NCBI RefSeq assembly: GCF_020886775.1
Contig: NZ_AP024525.1
Span: 1,860,001 to 1,924,000, forward strand
Direction: 5' to 3'
Source: Sinomonas cyclohexanicum
GTDB lineage: Bacteria > Actinomycetota > Actinomycetes > Actinomycetales > Micrococcaceae
DNA: 64,000 bases
Below are positions 52,088 to 62,262 of this stretch, one piece after another. Position 1 is the first letter of the stretch. Every line of letters begins with the position of its first letter. A program made the position numbers and the translations under genes. The notes below the pieces were generated by a model. It was not told the origin of the DNA, ran no database searches, and saw nothing but the letters and a program-made list of their open reading frames with translations.

Positions 52088-54667
52088 TCAGGCGAAGGTG
52101 GGACCGATCTCGTCGACGGCCTGCGCGAGGGGGATGCCCGAGCCGTCGCGGCGGCCGAACTCGCTGGGCAGCGACCGCGCGACCCCCGAGGACGACGACG
52201 CCCTCGCAGGGCCCCTGCCGACCCACGCGAGCGTGAGGCGGTCCTCGCCCTTGAGGAAGCGGTGGGAGCGGACCCCGCCGGTCGCGCGGCCCTTCGCGGG
52301 GTACTCGTCCAACGGCGTCACCTTCGCGGTTCCGGCGGTCGTCCCCGGCAGGGCGCCGTCGGCCCCCGCGATCGTTACGACGACGCCGCGCGGCACCTCG
52401 ACGCCTTCCCCGGGCTCCGCCCCGGCGCCGGCATCCTCCGCGCCGACCACGCCGAAGAAGATCGCCTCATCCCCGTCCGCGAGCTTGATGCCGGCCATGC
52501 CGCCGGCAGTGCGCCCCTGCGGCCGCACGGCCGAGGCCTCGTAGCGCAGGAGCTGCGCCTGGCCGGTGACGAACACGAGGGTGTCCGCGTCCGCCGCGGC
52601 GGCGGCGCCGATCACGGCGTCGCCCGGCTTGAGGGCGATGGCCTCCCAGTCCTCGCGGTTGAGCGGGTAGTCCGGGGAGACGCGCTTCACGATCCCGTGC
52701 GCGGTCCCCAGCGCGACGACGGCGTCCAAGGGGACGAGGGCGACGAGGGACTCGCCCTTGGCGAGGGCCATGAAGTCCTTCGCTGGCACGCCGCCAGCCA
52801 TGTTGGGCAGCCCGGCCGAGGCGGCCAGCAGCGGCAGGTCGACGACCTGGAGCCGCAGCATGCGCCCGGCCGAGGTCACGGCCCCGACCTCACCGCGCGC
52901 CGTCGTGCGCACGACCGAGCGGAAGACGTCGTGCCGGACCCGCGGACCGGCCTCGGCGAGCGGCTCGGCGTGCGCCGTGCGCGCGATCAGGCCCGACGCC
53001 GAGAGGATCGCCCAGCACGGCTCGTCGGCGATCTCCAGCTGCAGTGGGGCCGGCTTGCCCTTCGCCGCACCCGACGCGGCGCCCGGAGCGCCCGGCGCCG
53101 ACGCCGAGGCCTTGCTGCCGAGGGCGGGGGCGTCGTCGTGCTCGAGGAGCAGCGTGCGGCGCGGGGTCCCGTACGTCGCGGCAACCTCGCCGAGCTCGCG
53201 CGAGACCAGGTCACGCAGGAGCGTGTCGGAGCCGAGGATCGCCTCGAGTTCCGCGATGTCGCGGCGCAGCTCGTCCTGCTCCTTCTCGAGCTCGATCCGG
53301 GAGTATTTGGTCAGCTGGCGCAGGCGCAGCTCGAGGATGTAGTTTGCCTGGACCTCGGACAGGTCGTAGATCGACATGAGGCGCTCGCGCGCCGCCGAGG
53401 CCTCGTCCGAGGTGCGGATGATCTGGATGACCTCGTCGATGTCCATGATCGCCACGAGGAGGCCCTCGACGAGGTGGAGCCGGTCCTTCCGCTTGCCGAG
53501 GCGGAATGCCGTGCGGCGCCGCACCACATCCAGCCGGTGTCCCACGTAGACGTGCAGGAGCGGCAGGAGGCCGAGCGTCTGGGGCTGGCCGTCCACGAGC
53601 GTGACGTTGTTGATGCCGAACGAGTCCTCGAGCGGCGTGTAGCGGTAGAGCTGCTGGAGGACGGCCTGCGGGTTGAAGCCGTTCTTGACCTCGATCACGA
53701 GCCGCAGCCCGTGCTGCCGGTCCGTGAGGTCTGTGACGTCGCTGATGCCCGCGAGCTTCTTGGCGTTGACGGCGTCCTTGATCTTCTCGATGACCTTCTC
53801 GGGGCCGACCGTGTACGGCAGCTCGGTCACGACCAGGCCCGTGCGGCGCGCCGAGATCTGCTCGACTGCGACCTTCGCGCGGGTCTTGAACGAGCCACGC
53901 CCGGTCCGGTACGCGTCCCGGATGCCGTCCAGGCCCACGATCTGGCCCCCCGTGGGCAGGTCCGGGCCGGGGACGAGGTCCATGACCTCCTCGAGCGTCG
54001 CGTCCGGGTTCGCGATCACGAGCTGGGCGGCCGCGATGACCTCGCCCAGATTGTGCGGGGCCATGTTCGTGGCCATGCCCACCGCGATGCCCGTGGCGCC
54101 GTTGACGAGGAGGTTCGGGAATGCGGCGGGGAGGACCTCGGGCTGGGTCAGCTGCCCGTCGTAGTTCGGGACGAAGTCGACGACGTCCTCGTCGAGGTCT
54201 CCGGTCAGTGCGAGCGAGGCCGCTGCCATGCGGGCCTCGGTGTAGCGCGGCGCGGCCGGGCCGTCGTCGAGCGAGCCGAAGTTGCCGTGGCCGTCGATGA
54301 GCGGCAGGCGCAGGGAGAAGCCCTGCGCCATGCGCACCATCGCGTCGTAGATCGCGGCGTCCCCGTGCGGGTGCAGCTTGCCCATGACCTCGCCGACCAC
54401 GCGCGCGCTCTTCACATGGGCGCGGTCCGGCCGCAGGCCCATGTCGCTCATCATGTACAGGATGCGGCGCTGGACCGGCTTGAGGCCGTCGCGGGCGTCC
54501 GGCAGGGCGCGGGAGTAGATGACCGAGTAGGCGTACTCGAGGAAGGAGGTCTCCATCTCCTCGGCCACGTCGATGTCGGTGATGTTCTCCGCGAAGTCAT
54601 CGGATCCGGGGAGAGTGTCCGCTCCAGTGCGGCCTGCGCTGGAGCGAGGGTTCTGTCGACGTGCCAA
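52088..54667 (-). CDS. parC: DNA topoisomerase IV subunit A
   Basis: Breakage-reunion subunit of topoisomerase IV. The 859-residue protein has the winged helix with R141-Y142 ([11 protein letters not shown]), the active tyrosine; the quinolone-resistance segment around 95-115 ([14 protein letters not shown]); and a C-terminal beta-propeller with GxxxG blades. The TTG start at 54667 is taken because no ATG occurs for 40 residues and AAGGAC lies upstream. The sequence has no GyrA-box (QRRGGKG) in the C-terminal region, supporting ParC over GyrA. ParE is encoded 11 kb to the left. Confidence 0.92.
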   Translation of the reverse strand: MARRQNPRSSAGRTGADTLPGSDDFAENITDIDVAEEMETSFLEYAYSVIYSRALPDARDGLKPVQRRILYMMSDMGLRPDRAHVKSARVVGEVMGKLHPHGDAAIYDAMVRMAQGFSLRLPLIDGHGNFGSLDDGPAAPRYTEARMAAASLALTGDLDEDVVDFVPNYDGQLTQPEVLPAAFPNLLVNGATGIAVGMATNMAPHNLGEVIAAAQLVIANPDATLEEVMDLVPGPDLPTGGQIVGLDGIRDAYRTGRGSFKTRAKVAVEQISARRTGLVVTELPYTVGPEKVIEKIKDAVNAKKLAGISDVTDLTDRQHGLRLVIEVKNGFNPQAVLQQLYRYTPLEDSFGINNVTLVDGQPQTLGLLPLLHVYVGHRLDVVRRRTAFRLGKRKDRLHLVEGLLVAIMDIDEVIQIIRTSDEASAARERLMSIYDLSEVQANYILELRLRQLTKYSRIELEKEQDELRRDIAELEAILGSDTLLRDLVSRELGEVAATYGTPRRTLLLEHDDAPALGSKASASAPGAPGAASGAAKGKPAPLQLEIADEPCWAILSASGLIARTAHAEPLAEAGPRVRHDVFRSVVRTTARGEVGAVTSAGRMLRLQVVDLPLLAASAGLPNMAGGVPAKDFMALAKGESLVALVPLDAVVALGTAHGIVKRVSPDYPLNREDWEAIALKPGDAVIGAAAAADADTLVFVTGQAQLLRYEASAVRPQGRTAGGMAGIKLADGDEAIFFGVVGAEDAGAGAEPGEGVEVPRGVVVTIAGADGALPGTTAGTAKVTPLDEYPAKGRATGGVRSHRFLKGEDRLTLAWVGRGPARASSSSGVARSLPSEFGRRDGSGIPLAQAVDEIGPTFA

Positions 54668-54720
54668 GACTGCGTGGGTCCTTCGTGTGGTGGTGCCGTG
54701 TGGTGGTTCGGGCGCTGAAC

Positions 54721-54726
54721 TAGGCT
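54721..54726 (+). promoter_or_regulatory. -10 box TAGGCT of a leaderless promoter
   Basis: TAGGCT lies exactly 6 nt before the ATG at 54733. The divergent parC start is 65 bp away on the other strand. Confidence 0.5.
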
Positions 54727-54732
54727 AAGCCT

Positions 54733-57501
54733 ATGGCGGACTCGGCACCGACAGACGCATTTGGCCAGCACCGCGCGCTCGGCGAGCATGGGGGCCCCGG
54801 CGAGGAAGGCGCATCTGACGGCAAGTACCCGCACCACTGGGAGGCGGACGTCGTGCTGCGCGACGGCGGCACCGCGCACCTTCGGCCCATCCGCCCCGAG
54901 GACGCCGAGGCGCTTCAGGAGTTCCACACGCACCAGTCCGAGGGCTCCATCTATCTGCGGTTCTTCAGCTACAAGGCCCGGCTGACCAACGCCGAGCTCA
55001 AGCGCTTCAGCGAGGTCGACCACCACGACCGGGTGGCCCTCGTCATCACGATCGGCGATGAGATCATCGGCGTGGGCCGCTACGACCGCCTGACGGACCC
55101 CACCGAGGCCGAGGTCGCCTTCAACATCGCGGACCACCATCAGGGGCGCGGGCTCGGATCGATCCTCCTCGAGCACCTCGCCGCGGCCGCCCGCGAGAAC
55201 CACATCCGCCGCTTCACCGCCGAGGTGCTGCCCGAGAACCGTAAGATGCTCACCGTGTTCGCCGAGGCGGGCTACGCGGTCAAGCGCCAGTTCGACGACG
55301 GCGTCATCAGCGTCGCGTTCGAGATCGACCCGACCGAGAAGTCCCGGGCGGTCATGGAGTCCCGCGAGCACCGTGCCGAGTCCCGCAGCGTCCTCGGCCT
55401 TCTCGCGCCTGCCTCGATCGCCGTCATCGGAGCGAGTCGAACGTGGGGCACGCTGGGCTTCCAGCTGCTCGAGCACATCGTCGAGGGCGGGTTTGCGGGA
55501 CCCGTGTACGCCGTGAATCCGGAGGCGCTCGAGCTCGGCGGGATGATGGCGTACGGCAGGCTCAGCGAGGTCCCCGGGCCCGTCGACCTCGCGATCGTGG
55601 CCGTGCCGTACGAGCAGGTTCCGGGCGTCGTCGCCGAGTGCGGCGCCGCAGGCGTGAAGGGCGCGGTCATCGCGTCGGGCGGTTTCGCCGAGCGCGGCGA
55701 GGAGGGCCTCTCCCGCCAGCGCGAGATCGTGCGGAATGCCCGCTCCCACGGCATGCGGGTGGTCGGCCCCGAGTCCCTCGGGATCGTCAACACCGATCCT
55801 GACGTCCGGCTCAACGCCTCGCTCGCCCCGAGGCTGCCGAGGCAGGGGGCCCTCGGGCTGTTCAGCCAGTCGGCCTCCCTGGGGGTGGCGCTCTACGCGG
55901 CCGCCGAGCGGCGGAACCTCGGCTTCTCCTCGGTCTTCTCGGCCGGCAACCGCGCCGACGTCTCGGGCAACGACCTCATGCAGTACTGGGAGGACGACGT
56001 CGCGACGGGCGCTGTCGGGCTGTACTTCGAGTCCTTCGGCAACCCACGCAAGTTCTCGCGCATCTCCCGGCGGCTGGCCCGGAGCAAGCCCGTCATTGTC
56101 GCCAAGAGCGAGGTCACAGGGCTGCGCCTGCCCCCGGGCCACTCCGTGCGCACCACTCAGGCGCCCCATGGGGCGCTGGACGCGGTGCTGCGGCAGTCCG
56201 GCGTGATCCGCGTCAGCACGGTCGAGGAGCTCATCGACGTCGCGCAGATCGCCGTGGGGACGCTCCCCGCCGGCCCGAACGTCGCGGTGCTGAGCAACTC
56301 GCTGGCCCTCGCACGCGTGGTGTCGGACAGCGCAGAGGGCGAGCAGCTCCACGTCGTCGCGGTGGCCGGGGACCTCGACCTGTCCCAGGGCCAGTCCCTC
56401 GCGCTGCCTGAACTGCGGCGGCGCCTCGCCGAGCTGGGGACACGCACCGACGTCCACGCGGTCGTCGTCGCGCTCCTGCCGACTGTCGGGGTGCGTGTGC
56501 CCGCGCTCGCCCAGGCGCTCGCCGAGGGGGCCGAGGCCCTCGGCAAGACCGTCGTCGCCGCGTTCCCGGGGGTGCTCGACCGCCGGGTCGAGACGGAGGG
56601 ACTCCTGCCCGCACCCGAGGACGCCACTGCGCTCGCCGTCCCTTCGGTGCCCAGCTACGTGAGTGCGGGAACGGCGGTGGCTGCGCTCGCCGCCGTCGTG
56701 CGCTACAGCGAATGGCTCGCCCGCGACCAGGGCCCTCTCTTCGAGGCGGAGGTCGACGACGACGGCGCCGAGGCCCTCGTCGCGCGGTCCCTCGCCGGGG
56801 TCGAGGGCACGGAGCTGATCGAGCTGGAGGCGCACGACGCCGCGCGCCTCCTCGCGTGCTACGGCATCCCGGTCCTGCCCTCCCGGCCGGTGGCGACGGC
56901 CGGGGAGGCGGTCGAGGCCGCCGAGTCGCTCGGGTGGCCGGTCGCGATCAAGTCCGCCGCCGAGAATCTCCGCGCGCGCCTCGACCTCGGGGCCGTCCGG
57001 CTGGACGTGCGCGACGCGGCGGACCTGCGCGCCGAGTTCGACCAGATGCGACGCTCCCTGGCCCCCTACGGCGGGGGGCACTTCGAGGTGCAGAGCATGG
57101 CTCCGCTCGGGCAGGCGTGCGTCATCCGGGCCATCGAGGATCCCCTCCTGGGCCCCGTCCTCTCGTTCGGGCTCGCCGGGGATGCCGTCTCCCTCCTGGA
57201 CGACTGGGCGCACCGCATCACCCCGCTGACCACGGGGGACGTGGCGGAGATGGTCCGCTCGCCGAGGACGTCGGTGAAGCTCTTCGGCCACGAGGGGCTG
57301 CCCGCTCTGGATGTTGCCGCGCTCGAGGATCTCGTGGGTCGGGTCTCGCTGCTGAAGGACAGGCACCCGGAGGTCTCGCTGCTCGAGCTCAAACCCGTGG
57401 TGGTGAGCGGACAGGGGCTGACCGTGCTCGCGGCCCAGGTGTGGGTCGGGAACGCGGCGCAGCGCATGGACAGCGCACGCCGGGCCCTGATCGCGCAGTG
57501 A
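54733..57501 (+). CDS. GNAT acetyltransferase fused to an acyl-CoA synthetase (NDP-forming)-like protein
   Basis: A 922-residue fusion. An N-terminal GNAT domain (about 40-210) has the acetyl-CoA loop HHQGRGLGSILLEHL. Next are a CoA-binding Rossmann domain (SIAVIGASRTWGTLG, about 228), a ligase domain (PVDLAIVAVPYEQVPG) and a C-terminal ATP-grasp (SLGWPVAIKSAA). The domain set matches protein lysine acetyltransferases of the Pat type, in which the ligase half is a regulatory or inactive module. A GPESLG motif replaces the usual GPN, consistent with lost catalysis. It has its own promoter. Targets, for example acetyl-CoA synthetase, are inferred. Confidence 0.9.
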   Translation: MADSAPTDAFGQHRALGEHGGPGEEGASDGKYPHHWEADVVLRDGGTAHLRPIRPEDAEALQEFHTHQSEGSIYLRFFSYKARLTNAELKRFSEVDHHDRVALVITIGDEIIGVGRYDRLTDPTEAEVAFNIADHHQGRGLGSILLEHLAAAARENHIRRFTAEVLPENRKMLTVFAEAGYAVKRQFDDGVISVAFEIDPTEKSRAVMESREHRAESRSVLGLLAPASIAVIGASRTWGTLGFQLLEHIVEGGFAGPVYAVNPEALELGGMMAYGRLSEVPGPVDLAIVAVPYEQVPGVVAECGAAGVKGAVIASGGFAERGEEGLSRQREIVRNARSHGMRVVGPESLGIVNTDPDVRLNASLAPRLPRQGALGLFSQSASLGVALYAAAERRNLGFSSVFSAGNRADVSGNDLMQYWEDDVATGAVGLYFESFGNPRKFSRISRRLARSKPVIVAKSEVTGLRLPPGHSVRTTQAPHGALDAVLRQSGVIRVSTVEELIDVAQIAVGTLPAGPNVAVLSNSLALARVVSDSAEGEQLHVVAVAGDLDLSQGQSLALPELRRRLAELGTRTDVHAVVVALLPTVGVRVPALAQALAEGAEALGKTVVAAFPGVLDRRVETEGLLPAPEDATALAVPSVPSYVSAGTAVAALAAVVRYSEWLARDQGPLFEAEVDDDGAEALVARSLAGVEGTELIELEAHDAARLLACYGIPVLPSRPVATAGEAVEAAESLGWPVAIKSAAENLRARLDLGAVRLDVRDAADLRAEFDQMRRSLAPYGGGHFEVQSMAPLGQACVIRAIEDPLLGPVLSFGLAGDAVSLLDDWAHRITPLTTGDVAEMVRSPRTSVKLFGHEGLPALDVAALEDLVGRVSLLKDRHPEVSLLELKPVVVSGQGLTVLAAQVWVGNAAQRMDSARRALIAQ

Positions 57502-57556
57502 CCGGCTTCCGACCCGTTTTTGGGGTGCCCACCGACGTTCTGGGACAATGGCGCCT

Positions 57557-58249
57557 ATGAGCCACAACCCGTCCGGGGCACCCGCAGGCCAGCAGCGCGG
57601 CACAGGAGCGGGGGAGACCCTCACCGCGGCGCTCGAGAGGACGGGCTTCTACCCGCTGCTCGTCGGCGACGTCGTCCAGGACGCACTCGACGGCCGCACG
57701 CCCGTGGCGCACCTGACGCACCTCGAAACGCATTTCGAGCGTTCCGAGGTCCGCCGCCACGTGACGGTCCTCGCCCTGACCGAGGACATGCTCGTGGTCA
57801 CGCACGTGGATGAGTCCCCGCTCGACGAGACGGGCAGCCGGATGGCGGCCCAGGTCTCGACGGAGTCGGTGCCGGTGGCCCAGATCGCCACGGTGGTGCT
57901 CTCGTACGTCTACGCCGAGCCCGTCGAGTACTCGCCCGGCGACCCGGTGCGCGAGGTGACGCTCGCGATCGCGTGGAGCGGCGGCCAGCGCATCGACATC
58001 GTGCCCGCGGGCTGCGGCGACCCCCAGTGCGAGGCAGACCACGGCTACACCGGTACGGTGGCACAGGAGGACCTCGTGCTGCGGATCAGTGCCGACGCCG
58101 ATGGACCGCGCGCTGTGGACGCCGCAAAGCACTTCGCACGGCTCCTGCGCTCCGTGAGCACCGGGTCGGGCACGCGTCCCCCGGCCCCGACGAGGCCGCG
58201 GCTGGGTGGCCTGGCCTCCAGGACGCTGCGCGGCCACGGCGGCCGCTAG
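57557..58249 (+). CDS. DUF5998 protein
   Basis: A 230-residue cytosolic protein of an actinobacterial family of unknown function. Typical segments: LTAALERTGFYPLLVGDVVQDAL (about 21-43) and LTHLETHFERSEVRRHV (54-70). Two cysteines (GCGDPQCEADHG) lie near 150. ATG at 57557 is preferred over 57548 because GACAAT lies 7 nt upstream as a -10 for a leaderless start. It is immediately followed by the phosphodiesterase gene (stop TAG then ATG). Confidence 0.82.
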   Translation: MSHNPSGAPAGQQRGTGAGETLTAALERTGFYPLLVGDVVQDALDGRTPVAHLTHLETHFERSEVRRHVTVLALTEDMLVVTHVDESPLDETGSRMAAQVSTESVPVAQIATVVLSYVYAEPVEYSPGDPVREVTLAIAWSGGQRIDIVPAGCGDPQCEADHGYTGTVAQEDLVLRISADADGPRAVDAAKHFARLLRSVSTGSGTRPPAPTRPRLGGLASRTLRGHGGR

Positions 58250-59471
58250 ATGACGGGCGCAACCGGAACCGGGAAGGTCGCACCGCCCCTGCCACCTCCG
58301 CCCGCGTTCGGGACTCGCACGGTGGCCGAGCTCTTGCCGTCGTGCGCGGCGGCTCTCGGCGCGGAGGGATTCCCCAATCCGCTGAGGATCCCCGAGTCAT
58401 CGCGAATCTGCCTCGTGATGGTGGACGGACTCGGCCGGAACCTCCTGTCGAAGCGGATGGCACACACCCCGTTCCTCCGGGACAAGCTCGCCGCGGGACA
58501 GGGCCCTGTCCCGGACACCCTCGACGCGGCGTTCCCCAGCACGACGGCGGCCTCGCTCGCGAGCCTCGGCACGGGCGTCCCGCCCGGCCAGCACGGCATG
58601 GTCGGCTACGACGTCTACGCACCCCACCTCGACCGGGTGGTCAACCAGCTCAACGGCTGGGATCCTGACGTGGACCCCCAGCGGTGGCAGCCCTGCCCCA
58701 CGGTCTTCGAGCTGATCCACCCGGGGATCCACGTCGCCACCGTGAGCCTGCCCCAGTTCGAGGGCTCGGCCATGACCCGCGCAGCGTTGCGCGGCGGGGA
58801 GTTCATCGGCGCAGGAACCCTGCACGCGCGCACGACGGCGGTCTCCGCGGCGATGGCTGCCCACCCCCGGATGCTGGCCTACTTCTACCTCAACGAGCTC
58901 GACAAGGCCGGCCACCAGTTCGGCTGGACCTCGCCCGAGTGGGAGGAGGCGCTCGAGGAGGTGGACTCGGCGCTGCGCCGCCTCGACGCGCAGCTGCCCG
59001 CCGGGACCCTCGTGCTCGTGGTCGGCGACCACGGCATGGTGGACATCCCGCCGTCCCGACGCCTCGACATCGGCGCCGACCCCGCGCTCACCGAGGGCCT
59101 CCGTCACACGGCCGGGGAGCCGCGCATGCTCCACCTCCGTCGAGCGGCCGGCGTCCGGCGCCGCGGTGGCGGCCGTCGCCGCGCGGTGGCGGGACCGCTT
59201 CGGCGACCAGGCATGGATCCTCACGCGCGGTGAGGCGATCGACCGCGGGATGTTCGGGCCGGTCGTGTCCGAGCAGGTGCACGACCGGATCGGTGACCTC
59301 ATCGTGGCCGTCCATGGGGGCCTCGCGCTGTACGACGGCCGCCGGGTGCGGCCCCAGGCGTTCGAGATGGTGGGCCAGCACGGCTCATGGACCAAAGCCG
59401 AGCGGCAGGTGCCGCTCGTCGCGTTCCGCGCGCGCGGCCGGATCCAGGGCAAGCGGGGCAAGCGTGGCTGA
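58250..59471 (+). pseudogene. Type I phosphodiesterase/nucleotide pyrophosphatase (alkaline phosphatase superfamily), frameshifted
   Basis: Hydrolase with the alkaline-phosphatase fold. ICLVMVDGLGRNLL (about 46-59) holds the first metal-binding Asp, SLGTGVPPGQHGMVGYD contains the nucleophile region, and LVVGDHGMVDIP binds the second metal set. The frame breaks at about 59130-59137 (one extra C in CACCTCC, or two missing bases). The C-terminal third (AAVAARWRDRFGDQAW to QGKRGKRG) continues in the next frame to 59471. Repaired length is about 406 residues. It overlaps the next gene by 8 nt and starts immediately after DUF5998, so an operon is likely. Confidence 0.88.
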
Positions 59472-60120
59472 GCTCGTGTTCTTCACCGGCACGATGGACA
59501 GCGGCAAGTCGACCCTGGCGCTCCAGATGGACTACAACCACCGTGCGGGCGGCCGGAAGGGCCTCCTGTTCACGAGCCACGACCGCTCCGGCGAGGCCGT
59601 GATCACGAGCCGGCTGGGCCTGAGCACGCCGGCGATCGAGGTCGGCCCGGAGTCGAGTTTCTGGGACGAGGTCGTGCGGCGCCGCACCCACGCCAAGGAG
59701 GTCGATTACCTCATCTGCGACGAGGCCCAGTTCTACCGCTCGGGGCAGGTCGACGAACTTGCCCGCGTGGTCGACGAGCTGTGCGTGGACGTGTACGCCT
59801 TCGGGATCGGGACGGACTTCCGGGCACGGCTCTTCGAGGGCTCCGCACGGCTCGTCGAGCTCGCGGACCGGATCGAGACGCTCCAGGTACCGACGCTGTG
59901 CTGGTGCGGCCGCCGGGCGACCCACAACGCGAGGACCGTGGACGGGACGATGGTCCTGACGGGGGAGCAGGTCGTCGTGGCCGACATCACGGGCCGAGGG
60001 CTGGCTTCGGGCAGCGTCGGCTACGAGACGCTCTGCCGCCGGCACTACATGGCCGGGCGTACCGCGGCGTTGGCGGCGGTCATGGGAGAGGGCGAGCAGC
60101 TCCTGCCGTTCGGGGACTAG
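59464..60120 (+). CDS. tdk: Thymidine kinase, type II
   Basis: Salvage enzyme phosphorylating thymidine with ATP. The 218-residue protein has P-loop GTMDSGKST (9-17), the Walker-B-like LICDEAQF with the catalytic Glu, and a zinc lasso with CWCGRRATHNAR and CRRHYMAG. GTG at 59464 overlaps the phosphodiesterase end by 8 nt, so the two are co-translated. The next gene is convergent, with a 49-nt gap. Confidence 0.95.
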   Translation: MAELVFFTGTMDSGKSTLALQMDYNHRAGGRKGLLFTSHDRSGEAVITSRLGLSTPAIEVGPESSFWDEVVRRRTHAKEVDYLICDEAQFYRSGQVDELARVVDELCVDVYAFGIGTDFRARLFEGSARLVELADRIETLQVPTLCWCGRRATHNARTVDGTMVLTGEQVVVADITGRGLASGSVGYETLCRRHYMAGRTAALAAVMGEGEQLLPFGD

Positions 60121-60169
60121 CCCCTGCGGGCCGTGCCGTGGCTCGCCGTGCCCTCGTCATGCCTTCGGC

Positions 60170-61564
60170 TTAGTCGCCCTTCGTGCCGAAGACGATCTCG
60201 TCCCAGCTCGGCACCGAGGAGCGTTTCGCGCGCGAGGAGCGTCGGGGCTCCGGCGCTGGCGGGGCCTGCTGGGCGGGTGGGGCCTGCGATGGGACCTCGC
60301 CGCGGCCCACAGTCCGCTCGGCTCGGGGGCTGCCCTCGGCCTGTCCGTGCGGCGCCCGGGCTCCCGCATCTGGCCCATCGGCGCCGCGTTCGTCGCGGGG
60401 CGCCTCCGTTCCGCCGTCTGCCGCTCCGTGCCCCTCGTCGCGCTCCTGCGGGCGCCTCGACGGGACGACCGTGATCTGATGGGTCTCCCCGCTCAGGCCG
60501 GGCCGGAGCGCGAGGTGCGGGTCGTCGGCGTCGTGCGTCCGGGGAGCGAGGCGGGAGAGAAGCGAGGTGATGCCGCCCCGGGGCACGGTGGCGGTGGACG
60601 GCTCGGCGTCCTGCTCCCCGTCGGCCTCATCCTCGTAGGCAGGCTCGGGCTCCTCGGCCGGAGCCTCCGCGACGTCCGAGGGCCTCGGGTGCGCGGCCGG
60701 GATGCCATGGGTGAGCAGGAGCGCGAGGGCATCGTCGGCGTCCTCGTCCACGCCGAGGCGCTGGCCGCGGCGCGCCCGCAGCATGTCCAGAAGCTCCGCC
60801 TCGCGGTCCACGGGCCCCGGGGCGGGCATCTCTGCCCGACGCACGGACTCGGGCGCCTCGACGTCGAAGGGATGGTCCGCGACCGCGGACAGGCGGCGTC
60901 GGGGCGAGGGCCCGTCGAGCGGCTCCAGTTCGCTCAGCTGCTGCGCCCAGCGGTTGGCGTTCGCAACGGTCCGGTGGACCGGATGGAACGTCCAGATCGC
61001 GGGCGGCTCCTCGCCGATGGACGACGGCGCGCCCTCCGGCAGGGCGAAGCGCGCCACCACCGTCCACTGGCCGTCGGGGCGCCGCCACGAGTCCCATTCG
61101 ACGCTGTCCGCGGAGACGCCGTGGAGCGAGAGCCGGTACGCGGCCATCTCGCCGAGCGTGGCGGGCCTCTCCTGGTGCGGGCCCCGGAGAGCGTCCTGGT
61201 TCGGGAGCCTGCCGGGAACCTCGACCGCCTGGGCGCGGCGCGCCATGTGCTCGCGCTCGGCCAGGACCGGGCCCTCGAAACGCTGCACCCGTGCAAGGGG
61301 AACGCCGGAGGATTCCGCGACCTCCTCCGCGGTCGCCCCGGCCCGGATCTCGGCCTGGATCTGCCTGGGGGTCATGCCGGCGCCGCCGTCGCCATGGCCG
61401 GGAGAGGGGCGCTGGGGCGCGGGCCGGGACACGGCCCGGCGCAGCGCCTCGTCGAGCGGGAGGCGGAAGATGTCGCCGTTCGGGGCGCTGACGAGGAGGT
61501 GGGCGCCGTCCTCATGGACACCCACCAGGCGCAGCGCTCGCGCCTGATCCTGCTGATCCTGCAT
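60170..61564 (-). CDS. sepH: Septation protein SepH (DUF3071)
   Basis: FtsZ-binding cell-division regulator of actinobacteria. The 464-residue protein has the conserved N-terminal domain (LRLVGVHEDGAHLLVSAPNGD, then the HTH-like EVAESSGVPLARVQRFEGPV, about 75-95) and a long acidic, Pro/Ala-rich linker, ending in a basic C-terminal tail with WDEIVFG. ATG at 61564 follows GGAGGG by 5 nt. The frame extends upstream but lacks a start signal. It is divergent from the DUF4193 gene. Confidence 0.9.
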   Translation of the reverse strand: MQDQQDQARALRLVGVHEDGAHLLVSAPNGDIFRLPLDEALRRAVSRPAPQRPSPGHGDGGAGMTPRQIQAEIRAGATAEEVAESSGVPLARVQRFEGPVLAEREHMARRAQAVEVPGRLPNQDALRGPHQERPATLGEMAAYRLSLHGVSADSVEWDSWRRPDGQWTVVARFALPEGAPSSIGEEPPAIWTFHPVHRTVANANRWAQQLSELEPLDGPSPRRRLSAVADHPFDVEAPESVRRAEMPAPGPVDREAELLDMLRARRGQRLGVDEDADDALALLLTHGIPAAHPRPSDVAEAPAEEPEPAYEDEADGEQDAEPSTATVPRGGITSLLSRLAPRTHDADDPHLALRPGLSGETHQITVVPSRRPQERDEGHGAADGGTEAPRDERGADGPDAGARAPHGQAEGSPRAERTVGRGEVPSQAPPAQQAPPAPEPRRSSRAKRSSVPSWDEIVFGTKGD

Positions 61565-61875
61565 TGACGCCCTCCAGCTTGCTCTAGGTCTCCAGTAGAA
61601 CTGTGCCATTCGCGTGGCGGAATCGCGGGCTAAACCCCCGGTGTGCCGCGATATCGGCGAGGATTCCGCCGGGGCTTTCGGCCCGTCGAGCGTGCCCGCG
61701 ACCGAGGCGCTGGGACGCTCGTGACGGGAATGTTCCGGGCCGGAGTGGCGTTTTAGCTCCGCTTGGGGAACAATCTCCCCGTCACTGGGCACAAAATGGG
61801 GGCCGAGTGCGTTGGAGTGGACTACGTGGGATGCCACGTGACATGGCTAGCTTGACGGAGCGTGAACGAAGAACT
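61565..61875. other. 311-bp divergent promoter region between sepH and DUF4193
   Basis: No coding or RNA gene. It holds ACGTGG-GATG-CCACGT (61824-61839), a perfect 6-bp dyad about 37 bp before the DUF4193 start, and TAGCTT/TTGACG elements near 61848-61857. A hairpin-like GC stretch lies around 61650-61680. Promoter positions are not certain. Confidence 0.5.
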
Positions 61876-62175
61876 ATGGCGACCGACTACGATGCGCCGC
61901 GCAAGAACGAGGAAGAGCTCAACGAGGATTCCATCGAGGAGCTGAAGTCCCGCCGCACCGATAAGCAGTCTGCCTCGGTGGATGAAGACGAGGCGGAGGC
62001 CGCAGACAGCTATGAGCTGCCCGGCGCCGACCTCTCGGGCGAGGAACTCCTGGTGCGCGTGCTGCCGGCCCAGGCCGACGAATTCACGTGCGCCTCGTGC
62101 TTCCTCGTCCGCCACCGCTCGCAGATTGCACGAGAGAAGAACGGCTTGCTCTACTGCAAGGAGTGCGAGGGCTGA
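61876..62175 (+). CDS. DUF4193 protein
   Basis: A 99-residue acidic protein matching the actinobacterial DUF4193 family: MATDYDAPRKNEEEL at the start and FTCASCFLVRHRSQIAR with two cysteine pairs (CASC ... CKEC), a probable zinc ribbon. Members are usually encoded near dut and DUF3093, as here. No ribosome site is obvious for the ATG at 61876. Function unknown. Confidence 0.88.
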   Translation: MATDYDAPRKNEEELNEDSIEELKSRRTDKQSASVDEDEAEAADSYELPGADLSGEELLVRVLPAQADEFTCASCFLVRHRSQIAREKNGLLYCKECEG

Positions 62176-62197
62176 GCGCCCTCTGCGCGTCCCCACC

Positions 62198-62234
62198 ACG
62201 GCGGCCCCGGCGCATCACGCGCTGGGGCCGCCGT
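62198..62234. terminator. Bidirectional terminator
   Basis: ACGGCGGCCCCGGCGC (62198-62213) pairs with GCGCTGGGGCCGCCGT (62219-62234), one mismatch, between the convergent DUF4193 and DUF3093 genes. Confidence 0.75.
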
Positions 62235-62262
62235 CTTGGGTGTCGGGCCGCGGGCCGGAGGC

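Noticed and set aside
54451-57624. A frame of more than 1000 residues antisense to the GNAT/acyl-CoA synthetase gene and parC start
   Set aside because: Mirror of high-GC third-codon positions. Composition is biased to Arg, Glu, Val and His with no domain, and both overlapped genes are convincing.
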